Origin: Cornus controversa
Taxonomy: Eukaryota; Streptophyta; Magnoliopsida; Cornales; Cornaceae
Assembly (NCBI GenBank): GCA_026545225.1
Contig: CM048853.1
Location: 47,727,755 to 47,791,754 of the forward strand
Length of the DNA: 64,000 nt
Direction of reading: 5' to 3'
Shown: positions 1 through 13,100 of the stretch, piece after piece
Numbering within the stretch: the first letter of the stretch is position 1
Layout of the letters: each line of letters starts with the position of its first letter
Made by a program: the position numbers and the translations under genes
Notes under the pieces: generated by a model
Databases searched by the model: none
What the model was told of the DNA's origin: nothing
What the model saw: the letters and a program-made list of their open reading frames with translations, nothing else

Positions 1-2757
1 TGTGTATTTAACAAAACATGTTAGGCTGGCAGATAAAGCTTTGTCTATTTAACAAAAGCTTGTAATGATGAAGCCATGCTGTAAAGATGCAAAAAGAACT
101 AGCTTTTTTCATATTCCCTGTCCCTATGTCCTCTTGACTCTGTCTAGCTAATACTTTTTCAACCAATACAATACACACTTACCTTCCTAGATCCTCCCTC
201 TTGTCAAAAACTAAACGGTATATATATATATGTGCGTATATATAGAGGATGATCACTAAGAATTGTCTATGCCAGACTTGTTCAGATAAGTTACATGCTA
301 AGTTTTGAGTCGTTGTCGCCTATATGTGAAGGGAGGCCTCGAATTGAAAGCCACATTCATCAGAAAGGCCACATCATCAAATGAGGAGGGGACACCGGAA
401 GATGTGGTGGGTGGTGCCATGCACGAGCAGGAAAAGTTGGCAGACTGAATCGCGGAAGGACATAGAGGAAATACTTAAGACCAAGCTTGAAACCATCAAA
501 GAAGAACCGGAGATGTGTGAGGAAAATTGGACGCTGACAAAGCATCGTTGCACAACCAAGAAGGGGAAAAAGATCTATGGGAAGGCTAAAATGGGATGGT
601 TTTTTATGCCTCAACATAGCCTTAAAAACTCTTATGTGCTATTCATTTCTGGTTTGGCATCCAAAGGTAGCTTGGGCGGACTTCCTCGGTGCTAACCATT
701 CTATGAAAGGCCAACTGGGTACATGTGGTTTAATGTTTTCTGTAAATCTTATTATTTACTTGTATGAGATCAAAATCTTCTCTTGCCATTAACATGTAAA
801 AGTTATTAGTTTCTCTTTTCCAATTCCATCTCCTGATTGTTGAAAATTGTTGGGAAAACACATTGGAATATCATGGAAGAAAAAGCTTGTGACTGTTAGT
901 GATCTTAGATTATTTTAAATTGACCAGAAGAAAGTGAATGGATGGTTTGTATAGTAAAGAAAGAGTCAAGAGTGATATATATACATTTGCATCTCATGAT
1001 CTACATATATGTTTACAAAATACAAAGTAATCTAACAAAGGCTGAGAATAGGAATGCAAAAGAGGCAGGCTCATTGAAGGTTACTCTGATTCTAGTGGGA
1101 TTGATGAATGAATTCCTTCAAGGGAACAAGTTATCCATAGAATGTTCAATTGTTTTGTTGGATTTGAGAGAGTGTGCTCTTGATCAAATGGTTGAGAACA
1201 CAAACTCGCTCTCTTCAATGGTTGAGAGTACAAATTCACGATAAGAGTGTCTTTTTATATATTTAGGAGTCATGATAGAAAAAGTGAAAACCGAACCACC
1301 AAATACACAAAGCATGTGAGGCCCACCGCTAACACATGGTGGGGTCCACAAGTTTCAAATCTTGTTCGGTGATTCGGTTTTAGGCGCACAATCATTTTCT
1401 TATAGTTAGTATTTGGTCTAACTTTTTTATTTTTTTTTAGTTTAAAAGGCAACATGAGGCCTTGAGCCCATGAGATCAAGTTTTAAAGACTGACAAAATA
1501 ATTCATCTTGAAGCATCAAAATTGTGGTCATTGCCCTTTCCCTGTTAGTCTAAACTAGTTAGTGATTTTCATGTTAATGGCTTAGAATTCAACAGAATAT
1601 TTTTTTTAAAATAATAATAATTATTATTATTTTCCATCCTGATTTGGATTACTACTTCTTTTGAGCTCTTTCAACCACTGTAATCACTCCAGAAGGTGTT
1701 CTTAACAGACAATTAGCACTTACTTTCCCTAGAAAGACTGCAAAAGCATATCCAAGCCCACAGAGTTCTTAAAGAACCGGCCCAAGTACTCTTTTAAAAA
1801 CTCAATACAAACCGGCCCAAGTAGTTTATAGTACCTAATTATCATTGAGAAGCCCAATACAAACCGGCCCAAGTACTCTTTTAGAAACCCACATGCCCCT
1901 GCTAGATTTTGGGTCCACCTTGGGTTAAATTTGTGATTTAGATGAAACTTTTATGATGATAAACATGGGCCTTATTTTTATTTTTATTTTTTTATGGTAC
2001 ATCATGGAAAAGGTTGTCCTTTCTTTCAAATAAATATTTTGTTAATAATCCCCATGTACTCCTAACAAGCAAACTTATCACAAAAAATATTGGCTTATGC
2101 ATTGTAATCATCCTCTTTCTATCTCATAAGAAATGAAAGTGAGGTCTACATTGAAAGTTATTACCGAATAAAAAATCGAATCACTCTCCATTCATCAGAT
2201 AAGATACACGAAACTCATACATTAAATTTATTTTTACCATTCATTAAGTGATAATTTTCACAATACTAATCACTTTTCTTTAGATAAATTACATTAACTT
2301 CTCCTAAGATTTGGATAAATTTTATGGATAGAACTTATGATATTTATTACTTTCATCTCCTCTGAGGTTTGACAAGCGTGCTCAATGACATCTCTTGACA
2401 TTTTCTTTCTGTTAGAGTTAAAATGACCATTTTGCCCTTTCCTCAAATGATAGTTTATATCAAAATATATTAAAATATTAAAAATAAAAATAATATAATT
2501 TAACAAGATTTATGGTATATCAGAGACATCAAAGTAATAACAGCCAAATATTACACATTTGTCCAAACTTCTGAAAAGGTTTTCAATTTCAAAACAATCA
2601 TCTCTCAGTCAACTTACTAAAAGTATCCAATGCATGATCTTGACCTAATACTAAAACATATATTGTACGTGTAAGGTCAATTTATTTGAGGTTCTGTGCT
2701 GGCCCAATATTTAATCATCAACGTCTCTATTCAGTGTTTGACTTTATATATAAAAAT

Positions 2758-2791
<34 letters not shown>

Positions 2792-3100
2792 CTCCATGTG
2801 TGTGTTACAGTAATTAGTCTATAATATTTGAGATCCAATTAAAAGTCAAACACTGCGATACATGTTCACTTTTCTTGTGGTATGGTAGAGTGCAACCTAC
2901 GTGTGGAATTAAAAACCAAATGCCAGCAGGTCCCTTCATTCTTTCTGTATAAAGACACGTCACAGATATAAGTTATATAACATATACAAGTAAATTTTCT
3001 TTTTTAATTAAGGCAACAATAATGACTATAACAAGTACTACTACTTCTACGAAAAACTAGTGGCATTTTCAGTTAATGTTAACAACAATCACAACAACTA
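1..3100. other. intergenic, AT-rich, no supported gene
   Basis: No reading frame here resembles a protein I recognise. Between about 308 and 437 a plus-strand frame is open and has a mixed, protein-like composition ending at a TGA, but it has no convincing start or splice partner, and the overlapping 381-695 frame is equally unsupported. At 1755-1890 a short phrase containing 'accggcccaagtactctttt' recurs three times in diverged form. At 2733-2853 a 13-base perfect inverted repeat (cagtgtttgactt / aagtcaaacactg) encloses a TA microsatellite. Confidence 0.5.
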
Positions 3101-3103
3101 AAC

Positions 3104-3698
3104 TAAGGGTCGGTTTGGTAATCGTTTATGTTTTGTGTTTATTATTCAAGTGTTTATATAAACAGTGTTTATGTTACGATTTTGTTTATCCATAAATATG
3201 AGTGTTATTTGATAACGAAAAAACGTTTGACTTATTTTAAATTTTTTTCTTTTAGCAGGGGTGCCCCTAAGTAACTATTTCTTATTATCAAGTATATTAG
3301 TAATTATTCATATTGTATCCAATATTTTTTTCTTAAGGCAATTGATGCTCTTTAATTCTGTCCACACTTGATAATTCTAATATTTTGATCTTTGTATCAA
3401 ATAATAGTCTTTTATAATTTTTTTTCTTTTCATTTTCTCACTTTTAGTTTTAATTTTTAATTAAAATAATATAATCACCATTTTAGATAAAAAAGAAAAA
3501 AAAAGTTTTTTTTTTTCATAAACATAAACAATAAACATCATTTTGGTGTTTAGGATTTGAAGACTTATGAACAGTGTTGTTTTAAAAACGTTTATACAAT
3601 TTATAAACAAAACAAAAATTATCAAACATGTTTATTCTAAAAATTTATTTTTATAAACAATAAACATTAAACATAAACGGTTACCAAACAGACCCTTA
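3104..3698. mobile_element. MITE-like element with ~40-bp terminal inverted repeats
   Basis: The left end reads taagggtcggtttggtaatc and the reverse complement of the right end reads taagggtctgtttggtaacc; similarity continues for about 40 bases into both ends. The roughly 600-bp interior is AT-rich and non-coding, with poly(T)/poly(A) tracts. The GGGTC-TGTTTGG type of terminus is common in plant hAT and PIF/Harbinger non-autonomous elements. I could not find a convincing target-site duplication: the flanks read TAA on the left and TTA on the right. The superfamily therefore stays open. Confidence 0.75.
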
Positions 3699-3949
3699 TT
3701 TTAACAAAATTTATGCAATGGATTGAATAAGAGTGACCATTGCAACAATTTTTCCATGCGAATGTCAAGGTAGAATAAACTTTTTTGGCAATTATAAGTC
3801 AACACTGGCATGCAAAGAGTTGTCATCTTAAGAGTCAAACCGCATCTAAGCGTGTTCCTACTTCCTATGTAAACTGTTTACAGTATTAGAAAATAAAAAA
3901 CAGTTATTTTGTTGAGTTTTTTTTTTTTTTTTTCGGTTTTTATTTAGTT

Positions 3950-4760
3950 GAGTATTTCCTGAAAACTGTTTTCTATTAAGATAGATAGATTCGAAATTCT
4001 AAAAATAATTTTCAAAAACTACAAAAATAATTTTTTTAAAAAAAGAATAGGGTAGTATTAACTATGAGTGTACACAGTACAGTTCTTGGTGAAACCAGAA
4101 CCAAAATCGTTTCTAATGATTCCTTAATTTTGAAATCAAAATTGGAATCGTTGAATTCAGTTCGGTTTCAGTTCTGGTTCTACAACGGTTCTTTGTCAAC
4201 TTTTTATTTTTTATTTTAAAAAAATATATATTAACAAAATATACAGTCATACTTGTACATCCCTAGTTATAACAATAGAGTAGAAACTATTAGTATTTAT
4301 TTATATCTCTTATATTATATAAATATATAGAACATTAGAACTTAGAAGATAAATGTGTTTATCTATATATTATATTTTTATACTTTATATATAAATAAAA
4401 CATTAGAATTTAGAAGGTATTAATATTTATTTATATATATATATATATATATTTTTTTTTTCTTACAATTTCGATTCCTTGACTTGAAATCAAAACCGTA
4501 GTGAATGATTTCTAAAATTTGGAATCAAAAGCAAAATTGTAGTGTACGGTTCAGTTACAGTTCCAGTTTCAATTCCACCAATTCATTGGCACACCTAGTG
4601 CTAATTGAGAATGTATTGTTTTCAGCTCTATTTCCCGAAATTATTTTCTACTGTATTAAGATTGATAGGTTCGAAATTCTAGAAACAATTTTCAAATATT
4701 ACAAAAATAATTTTTAGAAAAATATGAAGTGGTACTAACCGAGAATGTATTGTTTTCAAC
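3950..4760. repeat. diverged direct repeats
   Basis: A segment around 3970-4045 containing 'gattcgaaattctaaaaata' recurs in diverged form around 4660-4720. The phrase 'gagaatgtattgttttca' occurs at about 4608 and again at about 4741. Between the copies lie a TA microsatellite (4430-4455) and short phrases built on 'cggttcagtt'. This looks like the decayed remains of a repetitive element. I cannot assign a family. Confidence 0.4.
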
Positions 4761-6766
4761 TCTATTTCTAGATGACGGTTTTTCAGAGTACTACTGTACT
4801 AGTAACCAATCAAATTTCAAGACTATTTTTTTCCCTTAATAATAGAAAATTTTGTCAGAACATTTATGTTTTCACTGTTCTCAGAACATAAATTTGACTC
4901 ATCGTGAGCTAGATGTTAGAGATTTTAAATCGGAACCAATCTCTCCGTACAAAGGTAAAATTACATACATCTTATTTTGTCAGACATCCAACAACGGGTG
5001 TCTCGTGAGCTAACCCTTTTTTTATTGTTCTCAAAAACTAACTAATTTTGTCAAAAAATGACCAAAATAGGATTTTACTTTCAAATTTGAATCCTCTTTA
5101 ATGTTTTGGAAAGAATCCAGTAAGTGCGTACTCCACCAACGTTGGAGATTGTATCATGTCAATATGCCATAAGGAAATCAAGATTCAAGCCTTGTAAGAA
5201 TAAAAATGGATGCTAGTTTATATATATATATATATATATGAATTTGACTCATAATTCACAAAAACTCAAAGCAAAGTGGCAATCACATTAATATAACTCA
5301 CATAAAGGAGATAATGTGCCTTCAAAGGACACCCAACTAGAAGGGCAGTATTATAAATTCATTGTATTTGGTTTCAATTTCTACACCACATCTGTATGTG
5401 TAAAGTAAAAGTCACACTCTGACTTTATTGTTCTCCTTTTCCACACTATTCCATTCAAATTTGAGGGTTTGAAATCTGGACTTTCCTCAAGCCCCATGCA
5501 ATGTTATGGTCTTCTAGTCCCAAAAGTTTAACTATTCAAACATGCATGAATCTCATTTCCCATTGTTTTTCTCAACAAAAGAAGGGTTAGTGTCCCCTCT
5601 GACCTCAACCACACTTACTTTCCCAAGCAAGCTGAGGTATGCAAGCAAATAAACAATAAAACCTTGAAGGCTGTGCCATAAGACCACACCAACCATGCCA
5701 TGGTTGGCATCCATCGCAATTTTATTCTGACTTTCATGACATTCCCATTTTTTGATGCCATTCCATAACTCTCTTTTTCCTTTCCACATCTCCTTTATTT
5801 TAGAAAACAGGCCTCTCTAGCTCAGATTTTCCTTTCTTTTTTTTTTTTTTTAATAGTGTAGGGACATTCAAAGTGAAAGTGTCAACGGAATGGAGAGGCC
5901 GAAGTCTCTAAAACCTTAAGTAAATAGGACATTTTTTAAGTGAGACCATTTTTACTAAATGGTGCATTTTTTTTATTGATCAAACGTACCAATGATCTGA
6001 TATACCCGACTCACTGAATTTCCGACTCCTGAAACGCTTCTATAATGCTTTGGAATACCTATCAGTCTAATAAAAAATGTCAACCAAGTAGCTTCGGACC
6101 TTATTCAATGCATTCAATGGATAGGACGCCATCAATTAATATTCTTGGTTTGAATTTTTATTCTAAACAGCATTGTCCGTTGAGGAATGGAAGGTTATTT
6201 GTTACGCTGATTCATGGAACACTTCAAATTTTCGTTTCTCTGACAATTTTCTAAGAAATGTGAGGGGATTGAAAAGAAGCTCCAAATTCGAAGAACATTT
6301 GCTTTTAGTTCTGTTAAACTATTTTCTTTTTTCAAAGTTTTCAAAATACAATTTTCTGAAAGTTAAACCAAACAAATCTCAGAGATTTCACTATATATAT
6401 ATATATATATGGTTTTGAAAATTACTATTTCGATTCAAGTGTCCCAATAAAATTTAAAATTCAACTCAAATGTATAATATTTTAGGAAAGAAAAACAGAG
6501 GAAAAAAAATAAACAAAACAAAAGAGGGAAAACACAATATAAAAGGCAAAAATTCTGGCATATGTATAACTTCACTCAATCATATTACATAAACATCACA
6601 CACACACACACATATATATATATATAACCGTAGCAAAGACACAAAAAATATATATATAACAATATGTTAGTTTAGAATTTGGATGTGAGATATGAGCATG
6701 TAACTGATCAAAACCCATTCTCTATTGGTACTACATAAATTTAAAAAAAAAAAAAACATTAAAGTC

Positions 6767-7081
6767 CTACCAGAAATAATAAGATGGCCAAGAAAATCGA
6801 CTTGTTCTATTATGGCTTTGGATTCGAAGAAACCTTTTTCCTCTGCTGGAATAGCAGAGCCCATATCTGAGCCTGACCCAGACCATCCTTCGGAGCTTTC
6901 TTGCGGATCGAAGCTTGACCCGGATGACCCGTTTGACCCGGAAGAAAGATCTCTTGATCCTCTCTGTCAAACTCTTCTTTCTGCAGAACTGGTAGCTTCT
7001 CAGGAATAGTTGCCTCTTTTCCATGTCTGTGTACGGTCCCATCTCACTCCTAAATATTGGACCAAATTGATTCACAGCCAT
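6767..7081 (-). CDS. small highly basic protein, 104 aa, uncharacterised
   Basis: A single-exon frame starts at the ATG at 7079-7081 (MAVNQFGPIF...) and stops at 6767. The protein is short and strongly basic, with a lysine/arginine core of repeated RVKR-, RSAR-, KLRR- and RLR-type motifs from about residue 35 to 75, consistent with nucleic-acid, acidic-membrane or chromatin contact. No signal peptide or membrane segment is evident. Gene-like context is good: a TATA element lies on the same strand at 7183-7188, and the stretch between it and the ATG reads as a CT-rich plant leader on the minus strand. It resembles short plant proteins usually annotated as hypothetical, but I do not know a function. 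An overlapping plus-strand frame at 6725-7009 looks like a shadow, because it lacks a matching promoter and its Asp/Pro-rich composition mirrors the Arg-rich minus frame. Confidence 0.6.
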   Translation of the reverse strand: MAVNQFGPIFRSEMGPYTDMEKRQLFLRSYQFCRKKSLTERIKRSFFRVKRVIRVKLRSARKLRRMVWVRLRYGLCYSSRGKRFLRIQSHNRTSRFSWPSYYFW

Positions 7082-7182
7082 GTACACACATATATGTATG
7101 TATATATGTGTATTGATATAGAGAGAGAAAACAGAGTTTTGAGAGAGAGAGATAGTGGAAGAAGAAGAATGGAGTAAAAGGG

Positions 7183-7188
7183 TTTATA
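7183..7188 (-). promoter_or_regulatory. TATA box of the 104-aa gene
   Basis: On the minus strand the sequence reads CTTTTATAAACCC. Transcription would be expected to start around 7150-7160, giving a leader of roughly 70-80 bases rich in CT dinucleotides before the ATG at 7081. Confidence 0.5.
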
Positions 7189-7249
7189 AAAGGGTGTTGT
7201 TCAGAGACTTTGAATTATCTCCCCCTCCCTCTCTCTCACTAAGATAAGT

Positions 7250-8308
7250 AAGCACTGCGCCGTCGCAGCAGTATCAAAGGAGTCGGATCTCTATTTTTTC
7301 TCTCTCTTTATTTTCTCTCACTATAATTATTAACTACTTATTACGTGTAAATAAAGGGAAAATGGATGGGTTTGCTTCGAAGGACGGTCACGTGACTTTT
7401 ATGGTTTCTCATTATCGATTTGGCATTTTTCAGGTTTCTCTCTCCTCTCTCTCCCCCCTCTTGCAGATGGTTGAGACACGGGATCATCCAACTTCCACCC
7501 ACGTCAGTTACTTGACTTTCTTTTTCCATCCTGAATTTGATTGTGATAACTGATAAGTGATATATATAAAAAAAATGATTGGCTTAATTTTCAGACAAAG
7601 TTTTCTGTTTTCGTGATGAAGCTGAAAATATAATTTTCATTTGGCTAATTGTTTTTAAAAATTATTTTCTAAAAACTATGTTTATACAAAAAAAAAATCA
7701 TAATAGTCTCTTGTAATTATCTAAAAACTAAAATGAAAATTGTGTACATCTAACATCATGTGACGTCGCAATGATCTGAGCATTTGACATTGAAGAAAAA
7801 AATTTAGATACCACAATTTTATTTTATTTTTTTTGTATTCGGAGGTTAAACGTTTTTGAAGTAGTGAGACTTGACATACTTCAAATTTAATAGAGTTGCA
7901 ATTTAAAAAGAATGATAATTATATTATTTTGGATGACACCTAACTAAAAAATCCAAAAAAGAAAAAGAAAAAGTTGACAATTACATTATTTTGCTCTAAC
8001 TTTAGTTTGGCTGAAGTTGATGCTTTTTAGTCAAAGTTGAGTTTTTGATTCAAATAAAGCCAAAATTGTCCAAACTAATTTTGTTTAGGTTGAATTGAGC
8101 TTGTAACTTTAGCAACTCAAACAAGCAAATTGCAACAGGGACGTGTAATTGATAAAGATGATGTTGTTTCTTTCAGATTCTTTTTAAAAGCCAATGTCCA
8201 CTAGCTACTTTGTTTGATGGTGCATGGATTCTCAAGAATTGGAGCCTAATTGTAAACAAGCAGCTTTATTCCTAATTCAAATTATTCTTCTTTTTTTATT
8301 TATTTAAT

Positions 8309-8353
<45 letters not shown>

Positions 8354-9600
8354 CCATTTTGTATAACTTAAGACAAGAACAAAGATTAAGACCGACTTAT
8401 TGATGACTTCATAAAGTATAGGATTTATATAGCTCAAATGATGATCTTAAAATCCTTTTTAATCAAAAGAAATGAGAGGAAAAATAAAATAGATAGTTAC
8501 ATTTATTATTTTTTTACAAGTAAAGATGTTTGCATTCTAAATTTGAAATTCAAACCTTCAACCTTTTTAAATCGACAAATTTAATAAGTCAAACGTACAC
8601 AATTCACCGTTGCGCCAAGACTTGCTATCATATTAACCTTCTTCTTCAAGTTAATTCTTTATCGTAACATATACAAATAATTAAACTCATTTTAGTGACA
8701 ACCCATTGCTCTATCCGGTATTGACACGATGAACTTTTATGATAAAAGAAAACAATTAATAAATAAAATTTTAGAATGATTTAAGGGACTTTAGGCAGAA
8801 GCATTCTGAAAATGCATGATCCAAATTAAAGCAACTAGTGTAAGACAGGTGAGGAAACTTAAAAGTTATAATAATTAGGTTAGAGAAATTGACAACTGAA
8901 TAGAACAGATAATCAAGACAGGTGTGCCCAACCCATATACTGTACATGCATTATCTTGATTTGTAAGCTTTACTTTTAAAAGTTGTACTAGTAGAAATAA
9001 AAAAAGTGAACTTTAGATAAACTAATTGGCTTGTAATGCAAGAGTCGTGGGGTTCTTATCATATTTGTTTGAAAATTAGGATATAGTATAGTAAAAGGAA
9101 TCTCCACTCCATCTTCGATTTGGGATGTGACATATGCTTATTCGGATTGGGCAAATCAAAATTTTGCTTATGTATGCATGTACTTATCTAATATACCTAA
9201 ACAAACTATAAAATTATCAATATATATATATATATATATATTGAAGAAGGAAACCATTGGCACACCTCATTTAATAGGGATGGATGGAAAAATGAAAAGG
9301 AGAGGGGGAGAGAAAAGGGGTGCTTTTCCTCGTGTTTGGTTAAGTAGAAGGGAAAAAATGAATGACAATGTTTCTTCACAACTATATACTTAAATATACG
9401 GCAAAATCTGATTCAATTTATCGATCATTTAACAGTTATTTTTATTATGAAACACGGAAAAAATCATTGGCTTATCAAAGACCCCCTCACATGTATCAAA
9501 GGGCAAAGCTTGATCAAATTATGGAATTTAAAGACGAGCTTGAGCAACCCATCACTCTGGTTCAAAGACCCTAGTTTTAGTCTTATTTCAACAACACAGA
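7250..9600. other. intergenic, AT-rich, no supported gene
   Basis: No recognisable coding sequence. Short frames at 7362-7553, 9127-9393 and 9362-9574 have no known domain, promoter or splice context. The stretch holds poly(A)/poly(T) tracts and TA microsatellites. Its right part may include 3' untranslated sequence of the minus-strand LAZ1-like gene. Confidence 0.5.
8313..8351. repeat. TA microsatellite
   Basis: About 19 uninterrupted AT dinucleotides. Shorter runs occur near 5218, 6398 and 9220. Confidence 0.9.
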
Positions 9601-10154
9601 CTTAAACCAACCAACCAACCACATTATGATATGGTACAAAATATTTTGAACCACAATGAAGATGTGAACATCTTGCAACTCAATAAATCAACAAGACAGA
9701 AAAATAGGTATGTGGAAAGAGTACAAAGAAAATCTATCCAGCTCCAGCAACAAAATGATTGGAACATGAGTCCAAACCAAAAATCAGAATAACACAGCCA
9801 ATAGCAACATATGAAATCTAATATAAACAGCCAAGTCCCAATTTAGAATGAGGTAACCAGATTCGACTCCAGATATTTCTTCAAGAAGAATCAATTTCAA
9901 ACCCTCAATTCTTCTGTAATATCATGACCTCCAACTCAATAAGAGTAAAGCACCACAATCAGTTCTGTATCTACAACACAAATGACAACAAGTGGAGGAG
10001 GGAGAAGGATATTATCCTACATGTACAAAGCCTAATGTCAGTGACTAAAAGTGATGAGAGAATTGAGGGCTTCATGACGCACAAGTTGTTAAAGATATCG
10101 TGACCAATATCAATCAGCAAACAAGCAGAAATCTGATGTTTCCATTCATTCTCG

Positions 10155-13100
10155 TCACCTTGTTCCAGCATCATTACCTGGAGGAACCTTTGCAGAGTAG
10201 CTGGGTATTTCCAGGTCAATGAGTGACATGTCATATGGCACTGAGATAGAATTTGAGGTATCCACAAGCAGGGAAGAGTTCATTGTTTCAGGATTAGTAT
10301 TATCAAATTCAATGCCAGGTCTTGTGGGAGTGCTCGTAGCAGAAGACGAGAGACTGGATAGTTGTATGTCATCCAACTTGTTTCCAAACATGTGCTTGTT
10401 TTTTCTAACTGTATCCATCTCTGGGCCAGTCGGAACAAATGTCCTTGATCGATACTTCCTTGTACCTTCATCACCCTCACCGTGGTTGTACAGTACATAA
10501 TCATGATAAGTTGGTGCAAACTGCATGAAATAAAAAATAGTCATTAGAACAGGTGGAGCAACATAAAAAGAAATCTTTGTCCTCCTAAGGAGGCCATGAA
10601 CATAACAAAAATAAAGCACAAGCTGCAAGACTCACCTGGTGGACCGTGTCATGGTAAAAGTCATTTAACATCAGAGCGTGTGAGAGGCTTGCCGTCAACC
10701 CACGAGAACCACCAATATTTGCTCCAGCATACTCTTTGTATGGAAATGCAAAAAGATGGCCCACAGCAGCAATAAGCATCTCAACACATATTATAAAATT
10801 TTGGAATTCAGCAGCCTCCTCTGCATTTTTTATAAATCCACTCTTTGCAGCAAGGAAAACTAGAACACCCTATAAAATTAGGGAAGAGGATTAGATGCCA
10901 AAACATAAGAATTTAAAGTCATTCAACAAAAAACCCAACATCATCAATAATTACTAGGAATTCTCTTATCTGAACTAATGTCTATACAAAAACAAAACAA
11001 AAAACCCAGTAACTGGCAATAAGCAGACGTTCAACAAATGAATGGCCACTAGAAAGAAACATACAAATCTTAAATGACCAAGAGTCCAGGTCAATCTAAA
11101 ATTTGCAGACTTCTCAGCATTCTCTAATAAAAACCAATCACCAACTAAATCTTTGTAAAAGAGCCATCTCCAATCATTACAGGAAATCACATCACCAATC
11201 ATTTATCTTAGATTATATTTCTCAAAACAGAACATGACAATAACATCTCATAAGCTTTCTTACAATTGACAAAAACTCCCATTAAGCTTTTATTATTACA
11301 CAGATCTCTCCTCTGGTTTATCATTTCCTACATTAGTTGACCACCAACAAAGGATGACAAATACGCCTCCAAGCTGGTGAAGATTATTTTGATTTTTTAA
11401 CCACAAGATATGTTCTTCTGAAATATGCAAAAACACCCTCAATGAGTGTCAGTGTCATCACTGATCTTGAGACTGAAGCATTGCCATTTGATGGGCATGC
11501 TCCACAGCAATTACAAATTACAACCACCCAATCCTCAATGTGAATGTTATGGTTATAAGAGAACAATGGGGTCTCCCTGCAATGTTGGATCCAATGGTTT
11601 ATATCAAGGGTGGAGATGTAGCCACTGTGGTGGTGGCAACCATGGGTTTGGTCTGAAATGATGATGGTGGTGGTTAGAGGGTATTGTAACAAAGTTGTAG
11701 TGTTGAAGCCATGATGGTCGAAAGTGGAGACGACGATTTATAGTGTTGAAGCAAATGGTAGTAAAGATTAAGGTTTCAGCTATAGAACTTGATGGAATAG
11801 GTTGAAGTGCGTTGTTGTTCCACATGGATGTCGGTGGTTGAATATATTTTTGTAAGGGTTTTTATCCGGTAAACAAGCCAAATAAAGCAAAAATTCCATT
11901 TTGAGATTAAATTATTATAATGATGGTATTTTTCATTCTGAAATTAATGGTCAATTAATGAAGGGAAGATAAATGCAAATCCAATAGAAGCAAAGAGTAT
12001 GCCAGTGCAACTTCAGAAATTACAGGACGTCTACTGTAAATGTAAGAAACCTCAAGGGAGGTAAGTCTAGTTTTGCTTTGTAAGCAAAATGATCTCAGAT
12101 GTAAGGCAAATTTCATCATAATATTTATTCAAGTTTATGAATCTGAAAAAAAATGAATCACTATCCATTCCAAAGATGATATCAAGGTGGTACAAAATCC
12201 TACCTGCCAATAAGTCAGAAAAACGACGGACTTGATTATAATGAACTTCGGTACTGGATTGTATGGCTTAAGCAAATCTCTGCACGCCACATAAAACAAG
12301 GCCAAAGCATAAAGCGCTGTCGTGTATGAGATTGTATAGATGATAGTAAGATACAGATATGATTGATTCGCGCTGAAATTTCCGTCCTGATATTTCCCTT
12401 TGGCATACAGAATGAATGTAACTGCAACTAATATTGGCTTCAAAATCACAAACTGCAGACAACCTTGCTTGCACCTCCGAATAAAACGCCTGCATAGCTT
12501 TAAAGTTTCAGAAATGTGCTTTATTTATCAACAACAAAAAAATGCTTCAGAATCTTGTTTGTCAAACATCAACTAAGATGATGCAAACTTCCAGAATAGG
12601 ATGGTATTGGAAAAATATATATATCTCCATATTCTCCAGAAAGTTCTAAATTATATCTAAATCTTTCTAAGATGTAAATACCCTAATTTTGGCATGTGCT
12701 CTCCAGTACAAACAATCCAAAATTATTTACAATGTTAAGAACATTGCTAAATTACTGGCTAATAGTCCATAAATGTAGTGGTCGAAAATCTGTCTGCATG
12801 TAAAGAAGTAAACAAAAAAGAACAGCAAATTTTATCATTCTATATCATTCCAACATCTCAGAATACTGCCTATCCTAGTTTTTTTCAGAATTCTTAATAA
12901 ACCCCAAATCCTATCATTTCTTGGATCCCGAAGTTAACAATATGAATCAAACAAATTAAAACAGACAGAGGTCTGGTGTGTAAGTACTCACCCGTCCATT
13001 GGAATGGGAGGAAAGCAACATGTCATCAGACACCAATTTGGCTTCAAAACACGACCAGTTAAACTTAAAACAACAGATCCTGGGCCACCAACCCAAGCCA

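Noticed and set aside
308-695. Open frames with protein-like composition near the left edge
   Set aside because: No recognisable domain, no supported start or splice partner, and two overlapping frames look equally good. Not enough to call a gene.
6725-7009. Plus-strand 94-codon frame rich in Asp/Pro
   Set aside because: It is the complement of the Arg-rich minus-strand gene and has no promoter of its own.
9127-9574. Frames of 88 and 70 codons downstream of the LAZ1-like gene
   Set aside because: Antisense to probable 3' flank, no domain, no promoter.
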